DNA of 64,000 bases from Okapia johnstoni (taxonomy: Eukaryota; Chordata; Mammalia; Artiodactyla; Giraffidae): assembly GCA_024291935.2 (NCBI GenBank), contig CM044316.1, positions 4,270,501 through 4,334,500 on the forward strand. Direction: 5' to 3'. Made by a program: the position numbers and the translations under genes. The stretch's first letter is position 1. Every line of letters begins with the position of its first letter. This document shows positions 58,301-64,000 of the stretch, one piece after another. The notes under the pieces are model-generated. The model saw only the letters and a list, made by a program, of their open reading frames with translations. It was not told the origin of the DNA and made no database searches.

Positions 58301-59094
58301 CAATCTCAGGTCAAACCCCACAGCCCAGCCCACTTGCCCACTGGAGCCCCTCCAGAGCACAGGCCCCACCCACGCCCACGAGTCCTGGTCCCAGCCCCTG
58401 GGGCGGGGACTCACGTAGTCCTGGAAAGCCTTGGCTTCGCTCGAGTGCTCACACGCCTCTCTGCGGTCGGGCGCTGCACAGTACAAGTCCCAGAACACGC
58501 TGTGGGCGGCAGAGGGGGAGATGGTTTCCCCACAAGCCCCCACCCCGCCCCCCTCCAAGGCCTGCCCGCACTGCCTCGCACGCACCACCACCAGGAATGC
58601 AGGAAGCCCGGGGGCTCCCCCAGCGTAATGTTCTTCTCCCATCGGATCTGCAGGGGAGAGGAAAGAAGGTGAGGTGCTCACTGCCCAGCTCTGTCTGACC
58701 CCCTCCCCTCCCAAGAGGCAGCACCAGCCCAGCCTGGGGGCCCAGGGAACACTGGGGCAGGAAACCAGTGGGTCAGAGCCGAGGAGCCAGGAGGGAGGCA
58801 GCTTGATGAGGGGCCCGGTGGAGAAGCAGGAGGCAGATCCTCAGATGGATGGACAGATGCCAGGATGCCCATCTGCAGACCCAGCCCCAGCCCAACCCTC
58901 AGCTTCCAGGGTGTGACCTGACCCTACCACAGGAGACCTGATAAAAATGGGGTAGGGAGGACCCCAGGGTGCTGAGGAAGGGTCTGGCTATGGGAGACCC
59001 TGCCTGGCTGGGCAAGCTTACCTCAGACAGGAAGGTCTGGGCTGACTTCTGGGCACCGACGTGTAGCAGGTACTCATACACGTACAACGCCAAC
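52322..59094 (-). CDS. SSBP4: SSBP4, single-stranded DNA-binding protein 4, exons 2-18 (5'-partial)
   Basis: A nuclear SSBP-family protein. Relatives bind LDB1 through the N-terminal LUFS/LisH region, shield it from degradation and form the WDR/LIM-homeodomain enhancer complex (family knowledge). Seventeen coding exons on the minus strand join to 364 codons plus TGA at 52322-52324. With the usual 20-residue exon 1 the protein would be about 384 residues (human 385). The LisH/LUFS part lies in exons 2-4 ([54 protein letters not shown]). The middle is a long Pro/Gly/Met-rich region. The end is the invariant family tail YSPGMTMSV. All junctions are GT-AG. Exon 1 is expected beyond 64000. Coordinates give the CDS span including introns. 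Confidence 0.97.
52716..52823 (-). CDS. SSBP4: SSBP4 exon 17
   Basis: 36 codons, [20 protein letters not shown] to FLHPFPSES. Acceptor CCCCCAG, donor GTAAGC. Confidence 0.95.
52939..52967 (-). CDS. SSBP4: SSBP4 exon 16
   Basis: A 29 nt exon coding [10 protein letters not shown] (the first glycine is split). Acceptor TCCACAG, donor GTGAGG. Confidence 0.93.
52968..53335 (-). other. SSBP4: SSBP4 intron 15
   Basis: 368 bp, GC-rich, with a CTCF-like motif at 53252-53268. No exon is supported in it. Confidence 0.7.
53252..53268 (+). promoter_or_regulatory. CTCF-like motif in SSBP4 intron 15
   Basis: AGGCCGCCAGGGGGCGC has two mismatches to the core consensus and the strong CCAGGGGGCGC centre. Confidence 0.45.
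53336..53414 (-). CDS. SSBP4: SSBP4 exon 15
   Basis: 79 nt, [20 protein letters not shown] then HVNGSL and a split glycine. Acceptor CTGCAG, donor GTGAGT. Confidence 0.95.
53490..53560 (-). CDS. SSBP4: SSBP4 exon 14
   Basis: 71 nt, [20 protein letters not shown] then RAN, a block conserved across SSBP2/3/4. Acceptor TCTCAG, donor GTAAGT. Confidence 0.95.
53648..53702 (-). CDS. SSBP4: SSBP4 exon 13
   Basis: 55 nt, [18 protein letters not shown] plus a split aspartate (G|AC). Donor GTACGA. Confidence 0.93.
53805..53840 (-). CDS. SSBP4: SSBP4 exon 12
   Basis: 12 whole codons, [12 protein letters not shown], in phase 0, so the exon could be skipped without a frameshift. Acceptor TCCCCAG, donor GTGAGT. 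Confidence 0.93.
53927..53972 (-). CDS. SSBP4: SSBP4 exon 11
   Basis: 46 nt, completing Met then [15 protein letters not shown]. Acceptor CTTCTAG, donor GTGAGT. Confidence 0.94.
54296..54363 (-). CDS. SSBP4: SSBP4 exon 10
   Basis: 68 nt, [20 protein letters not shown] then MN and a split methionine (AT|G). Acceptor TTCGCAG, donor GTAAGG. Confidence 0.94.
54444..54511 (-). CDS. SSBP4: SSBP4 exon 9
   Basis: 68 nt, [20 protein letters not shown] then GPQ. Acceptor CCCCCAG, donor GTAAGG. Confidence 0.94.
54647..54716 (-). CDS. SSBP4: SSBP4 exon 8
   Basis: 70 nt, [18 protein letters not shown] to RAQ plus the first base of a glycine codon. Donor GTGAGT. Confidence 0.94.
54801..54860 (-). CDS. 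SSBP4: SSBP4 exon 7
   Basis: 20 codons, [20 protein letters not shown]. Acceptor CTTCCAG, donor GTGAGA. Confidence 0.95.
55077..55142 (-). CDS. SSBP4: SSBP4 exon 6
   Basis: 22 codons, [20 protein letters not shown] then VQ. Acceptor TCCTAG, donor GTAAGG. Confidence 0.94.
55538..55627 (-). CDS. SSBP4: SSBP4 exon 5
   Basis: 30 codons, [15 protein letters not shown] to GPMAPGFFQ, opening the low-complexity region. It follows the largest complete SSBP4 intron in the window, 2.8 kb. Donor GTACAG. Confidence 0.94.
56922..56935 (+). promoter_or_regulatory. SSBP4: X-box-like (RFX) motif 1 in SSBP4 intron 4
   Basis: GTTGCCATGACGAC. The left half-site is exact to the RFX X-box GTTGCCATGGCAAC and the right half is diverged. 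Confidence 0.4.
57197..57210 (+). promoter_or_regulatory. SSBP4: X-box-like (RFX) motif 2 in SSBP4 intron 4
   Basis: GCTGCCATGGTAAC is a near-palindromic X-box with a good right half-site, 275 bp from motif 1 in the same CpG-rich block. Confidence 0.5.
58415..58499 (-). CDS. SSBP4: SSBP4 exon 4
   Basis: 85 nt, [18 protein letters not shown] to AKAFQDY (about residues 65-93), the end of the LUFS domain. Donor GTGAGT. Confidence 0.95.
58586..58647 (-). CDS. SSBP4: SSBP4 exon 3
   Basis: 62 nt, [20 protein letters not shown] plus a split cysteine (TG|C). Donor GTGCGT. Acceptor CCCTGCAG. Confidence 0.95.
59022..59094 (-). CDS. SSBP4: SSBP4 exon 2
   Basis: 73 nt: one base of a split codon, then [20 protein letters not shown] to FLSE (about residues 21-44), the core of the LisH motif. 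Acceptor CCTGCAG, donor GTAAGC. Confidence 0.95.
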
Positions 59095-60439
59095 CTGCAG
59101 GCGGTCGAGTAGGGGCCAGTTCAGAGGCCTGGGCCAGACTCAATGCCCTGCCCCAAGGGTCCCTGGGAGAGGCTCTCAGGCGAAGTACCTGCCTTCCTGG
59201 TGGGAAGGTGGAGAAGGCCCCTCATCGTACCCCCTACCGCCAGCCTCACTCCCTCCCCTTCACTGGTCCCCCACTGTCCCAGCTCCTCCACTCCTCAGAA
59301 GAGATAGATGGCCTCCATGCCAGCTGCTCAGCCTGACCAACTCCCACATCAACACCCAGCCTGCAGGCCCCTCATCTAGGCAGCTCTCCTAGGAGTCCCC
59401 AGACCCACTTCCAGGTCAAATTCTGTTCTGTTCAATACCCCCGATGGACCAAGTCCTGGGCCCATCCCACCAATCCTGAGACCTCCGAGCAGCCTTGACC
59501 CAGAGAGGTCCTCTGCTTGGAGAAAGGGCTCCTGGGCTCCATCCCAGATTGTGCTCTGGGTAGGGCCTCCCGGCAGGCACCCTGGGCCACGTGGCCAGGG
59601 CCCAGCACCTAGTGCGTGCCCAGCCTCACCTGCTGAGAAAAGGAAGGGGCTCTCTGACCTGACGTCTTACTCCTCCAGGTCTCCCTGGACCCTCATCCTT
59701 CTCTAGGGTCAGTTTGCACCCACCAGTGGTGGCCATGACACACCCGTGCCAGCTCCCTAGGAGACTCTGGGGGACGGGAGATAGGGCCAACAGTGCCACT
59801 CAGCTGTCACAACACTGCCTTGTCCAAATGTCCACGGTGCCCAGCACCCATGGACACACCAGCTCGGCTACTGCTCAGGCCAAGAGCACGGGCCACGCTC
59901 CAACCAGCAACACCAGTCATGGGCCACACAAGGAAGCCAGATCATCCATATTGCCTTCCAGGCCTTGCCATCCTTGGCCTCTGCCACCCCTCAGTCTGTC
60001 TTCCACACCAGCTAGCAGAGGGACAACTCCCCACCCGCTGGGGTCACCCAGTCACCCTCTACCGTCCCAGCCCCTCGGGGCACCCCCAGGGTCCTCCTAC
60101 TGCCCAAACAGGCCCCAGATGGGCTGAGGGGAGTCTGGGTCCAAGACTGGAGGCTCCTCAAGGGCCGGCCTGAGGTTGCTCTGGTGAAAGATGGAGGTCC
60201 TTCCAAATGCCTGCCTTTTCAGCTGGCCGCCCTCCCCTGGCTGACAGCCCCGTCTTAAAATAACCTTGCTTTGACTCATGCTCCTGTTTTCTCTCGCTCT
60301 TCCCAGCCCAGCTGCTCAATCCTCCCATCCCAGCCCCTTCAGCAGACCACCCAGGCCCAGACCTCAGCGAGGTCCTTCTGTCCTGGCCCCCGCCCCACAG
60401 CTTCTGCTCTTGTACTGGACTTTCTTCCTTTCTTCATCC

Positions 60440-60700
60440 ATCCATCCCTTCATTCATTCAACACACATTCACGCAGCGCCTCCCTGAGTAGTGACCACCA
60501 CAGACTCCTGTCCTCCCAGAGGCTACCAGCTTGTGGGGAGAGATGGAGGAGCAACAATACAAAGGAGAAGGTAAGCAATCTGGTGGGCTGGAAGGCAGTG
60601 GATGCTACAGGAGGACAAGGCGGGCTATTAGGGAGTCAGGGTGGGCAGCTGTCCCAGGGCAATATATGTCCACAGCTCGCATTATACCCGGAGCTGTGAC
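60440..60700 (-). repeat. MIR-like old SINE relic
   Basis: A tract 'ccatcccttcattcattcaa' followed by 'cacgcagcgcctccctga' resembles the reverse MIR core, with a diverged continuation. Boundaries and family are approximate. Confidence 0.4.
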
Positions 60701-63700
60701 AGCCACTGGAAGGACAGAAGCGGGGCACTGAGAGGTAGGATTTGTGGGGTTCACGTAGTTCTGAGTGTGGGTTTCCCCCAAGACTAGCCAAGGTCCCTGC
60801 CTTGTCATCACACTCCTTTCAGTAGCTCCTCAAGGCCCAGGCGACCCCAGGCTCCAACATCGCACCCAGCAGTCTTCAGCATCCTCCCTTCTCCGGCCCA
60901 GTCATTTTCCTCACCCTTCAGCCTCTGGCCTCATCTGTCCAACTCACTCCCAGGGCCTCCTCCCTTTCTAGAAGCCTCCTGAGCCTTCACCAGTGGTCTG
61001 CATCCACCAGGTTGCACCCGCTGGTCCAAGCCCATCAGTACAAGAATGAACACAAAAAGCCAATGGGGCCAGAACAGATCTGACCAGCTCCAGCCAGCTC
61101 ACTTCCTCACCTTGCAGGCAAAGACAGAGGCTGTGACAGGTCCAGCCAGACCCAGTCACCTTGGGGGGCAGTGCAGGGAGCAGGAAAGGCAGGAGGATGA
61201 GACACCCAGAGACAGGGAACAAGATAGAGCGGGGGAGGGGGTCCGGGTGGGCTGCCCCAGAAGGGAAGTGCGGCAAGGGGGCTGCAGTCTGCTACCCCCA
61301 CCCCCATCAAGGGCAGAGACTCTCCTCAGGGCTCTGGAGTCCTCTGAAGAACATGCTGGCTCCCACCAAGGGGTCTACGCCGCCAGCCCACCGTGTCCTT
61401 CTCCATCACCTCTCACCCTCCACCGTCAGGGGTGGCAGGTAACCCAGGACACAGGTCCGGGAACCCACCCCAGCCTGCTCTCCTCCTCTCTCCCTGGGTG
61501 GCCTCGCCTCCTGCTTGAATGACTGACTGCTGCAGCTGCCCACAGGCTTGCTCAGAACTCAGTGTCCACTGCCCACTTGGTATCTTAAAGGCCCAGCCCC
61601 ACCCCAGCTTCTTCCTCCCCTTCCCCTCCTGTTCCCCAGCCTGGGTGGCCTGAACACACAAGTGTGCCCTGCAGGTGTGAAGACCCACCCAGCTATCCCC
61701 CAGAGATCACTACATTTTACCGAAGTTAGGGGAAAGAACTGAAGGAAAAAGCGCTCTCTCCTCCTCCTGAGCCTTCTCCCTGCCTTCCTCAGCACACTCT
61801 GGGTCCAGGCTGCCGCCATCACTTACCTGGACTGCTTACAAAGGCTGCTCCCTGCCTTCCCCACCAGCACTCTGCATGCACGCAGACCCTCCCCTACACA
61901 CCCCCCTCCCCACATTCACACACTGACCACTCACTACCTCTCCACCCCAGGGCCTTTGCACAGGCTGTTTCCCTGCCTGGGGCACTTCAGCTAGAGACCC
62001 TCTGAGCGGGGTTGTGGGAAAGGGCCTGGGCTCTGGGTCCAAATCCCAGTCCACCCCAGCCCTGGTCAGCAAATGACCTACAGAATGAAGAGCCCACCCA
62101 TTATGGAGGAGGGGTGCACCGGAGGGCCTCACCCCATGCGGAGTGCCCGGACCTGGACCTCACCGGCTAATCCATCACCAGGTCCCACCTACGCCCCTCA
62201 GGGACTCACTCACCCACACGTTTCCTCCCTCCTCTCTACCACCCACAGGGCCAGACCTTCAGCTCTCAAGAGCCACCCTCCTCACCAGCCTTCAAGTTAC
62301 GGCCTTCCTCCCACCTAGCAGCCAAAGGAACAACCGCCACTCATAAACTCCAACCCAGCATTCGCCCCCAGATACTGCCTTCCCAGAAGTCTCCCCTGTG
62401 TTGCTGGCTCCGCTCAGCCTTTCTCAAGAACCTCTTACCCACGAGCTCCCCTCCAACAAGGGTGCCCAGGGCCACACCTGAACACTTAGCTAGGGACGGG
62501 ACAGACACACGGTCACTCCCTTGACCACTGGGAAAATGAACAAACTACCTGAAGTGATGTGCTTGTATCAAAACTGATTCTGGTGGAAAAACACACAAGA
62601 TGCCCAGTGACACTGACCATGACTGTCATTTATGGAACTATTCTAAACCCACTTGGCAGCACTTAAAGTGTCCCAGAAGCTAATGTTTAGATGTCTCCTC
62701 GCAACTTAGGACAGCAGAGCATCTGGGGCTGGAAGGGGGAAAGGATGCCAAGTGGACATAGGGACCTTCAACTGTCCCTGTCACCTTCATCTCCTTATTT
62801 AAAAAGACCTGAAACCAATGACCAAATGCAAGTGCTAGTTAGTTCTGGGTAGGAAGTGCTCTGGGGACCTCCCTGTAGGTTGGTGTTCATCATTTACAGG
62901 AGAGGCTGTCTTCCTGCAGGCAGCCCACTCAGACCCCACCTCCCTCTCACCCACCCTGCTTTCCCTCCCCTGTATTCTCTGGACCCTGTAGTCACCACTG
63001 TGTGCCTAGAGCCCCAAGTGCACAATTAGCGTCCATTCTCTACCCAGCCTTGGGGTCATTTTGGAGAAGAGATTCTTCTGGCCAGGAGGTGCTAGGCAGA
63101 GGACTGTCTTTCTGGACCCCTTTTATCTATCTGCACAGTTGTGAAGCTGGGCTCCATTTCCAAGCACCCTTAAGCAGGAAGACTTTTTAAAATTGACACC
63201 TGTCTTCTGCCCAGGTTGAAAGCAGGAGGTGTCTGACCACCCCACTCCTGGGGATCCTGGCACATCTCCAGCCATCCTTGTTCCCTGGCTGAGGTCTGGG
63301 GCCTACCACTCTCCCGGTGGGAATGGTCTGCTTGTTCAGACATGTGCTGGGCTGGGTCCTGGGGTGTAGTGGTCGGGAAGGCAGGTGGTGGCCCAGAAGA
63401 AGCCCACATCCTAGCTAAGAGGTAGGTGAGTTACTCCACAAGCTGGTGGGAGGATCTGGTGCTGTGCGATTAAGAAAGTGAAGTGGAAAAGTGGGTGGTA
63501 GTGAGGTGTGGGAGGGATCAGCTATGTGGAAGATCTAGAGGATCTAGAGGAAGAGCTGTTGACTAAGGGCACAGCAAGTGCAAAGGCCCTGGGGTGAGGC
63601 CAGGCCAAAGAGCTGGGGCTGGTACCCAGGGTGGGGGCATGCCACGTGGGCTGGAGAGGTTTGTGTTTTAAAGTACGCTCCAGCTCCTTTGTGGAGTGGG

Positions 63701-63824
63701 GTTTACTGGGGGTCTGCCGGTGGGGAAGAGGGCCAGGAAACCAGGGGGAGGCAGGCACCGTTATCTGGAACAGAGCTGATTGTGGCAGCTTAGGGTATGG
63801 CCATGGAGATAAGAGAAGGGAAGA

Positions 63825-64000
63825 AACAGGTTTGTACCATACATAGAATAGACAGCCAATGGAAATTTGCTGTATGACTCAGGGAACTCAAATTGGGCTC
63901 TGTAACAACCTAGAGGGGTGGGATGAGGTAGAAGGTGGGAAGGAGGTTCAAGAGGAGGGGACATATGTATACCTATGGCTATTTCATATTGATGTATGGC
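63825..64000 (+). mobile_element. Ruminant L1 3' UTR, cut by window edge
   Basis: It matches the common ruminant L1 3' end: 'gggaactcaaattgggctct', 'caacctagaggggtgggatg' and 'catatgtatacctatggcta'. It continues past 64000. Confidence 0.75.

Larger units (their letters stand above)
55628..58414 (-). other. SSBP4: SSBP4 intron 4, with CpG-rich block
   Basis: 2.8 kb without a recognised transposon. The centre (about 56850-57560) is GC- and CpG-rich and carries two X-box-like motifs. It could be an internal promoter or enhancer; no exon with a conserved reading frame is visible. Confidence 0.6.
59095..64000 (-). other. SSBP4: SSBP4 intron 1 (3' part)
   Basis: 4.9 kb with no SSBP4 exon 1. It carries a MIR-like relic near 60440-60700 and a ruminant L1 3' end at the right edge. 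The remaining stretches show nothing recognisable. Confidence 0.75.

Noticed and set aside
59095..64000. Search for SSBP4 exon 1 (MYAKGGKG... start)
   Set aside because: No matching reading frame or donor was found on the minus strand, so the exon is taken to lie beyond the right edge.
1..64000. CRISPR arrays, operons, bacterial mobile elements or a new multi-gene system
   Set aside because: The window is intron-rich mammalian DNA; the short repeats seen are SINEs and microsatellites, and all three genes belong to known families.

Overview
This window is mammalian nuclear DNA from a ruminant (cattle, sheep, goat or a relative). The lineage call rests on the repeats: BovB retrotransposon sequence with its typical 3' end, Bov-tA and BOV-A2/CHR-type tRNA-Glu SINEs, and ruminant L1 3' ends. 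The species cannot be fixed from the sequence alone. All coding sequence is split by GT-AG introns, and three orthologues of human 19p13.11 genes are recognised from the translated exons: ELL (+ strand), ISYNA1 (+ strand) and SSBP4 (- strand). The order and orientation match the human locus read in reverse.

Layout. Bases 1-15680 are the 3' part of ELL intron 1; ELL exon 1 lies off the left edge. ELL exons 2-12 run from 15681 to the stop codon at 42842-42844. A 3' UTR of about 2.1 kb ends near 44938. Bases 44940-48490 are intergenic with two SINEs and run into a GC-rich, CpG-rich ISYNA1 promoter. ISYNA1 is compact: a non-coding exon 1 ending at 48561, then ten coding exons at 48677-51621. SSBP4 lies tail to tail with ISYNA1, leaving about 260 bp between the predicted cleavage sites. 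Its 3' end is near 51978, its stop codon is at 52322-52324, and exons 2-18 extend to 59094. SSBP4 exon 1 was not found and should lie beyond 64000.

The spliced frames close exactly. ELL yields 572 codons in the window (about 617 residues with a human-like 45-codon exon 1). ISYNA1 is complete at 557 residues. SSBP4 yields 364 residues plus about 20 from exon 1. Comparison with the human proteins is from memory, not from a search.

Functionally the genes are separate. ELL is a Pol II elongation factor of the super and little elongation complexes. ISYNA1 makes inositol-3-phosphate from glucose-6-phosphate. SSBP4 is a nuclear LDB1 partner. I found no sign of an undescribed multi-gene system. The observations worth checking are non-coding: several CTCF-like motifs, two RFX X-box-like motifs in a CpG-rich SSBP4 intron, GC-box clusters at ISYNA1, a UG-repeat and tandem poly(A) signals in the ELL 3' UTR, a 30-base poly-C tract, the close convergent ISYNA1/SSBP4 ends, and nested transposon insertions including an L1 end about 30 bp from ELL exon 2.
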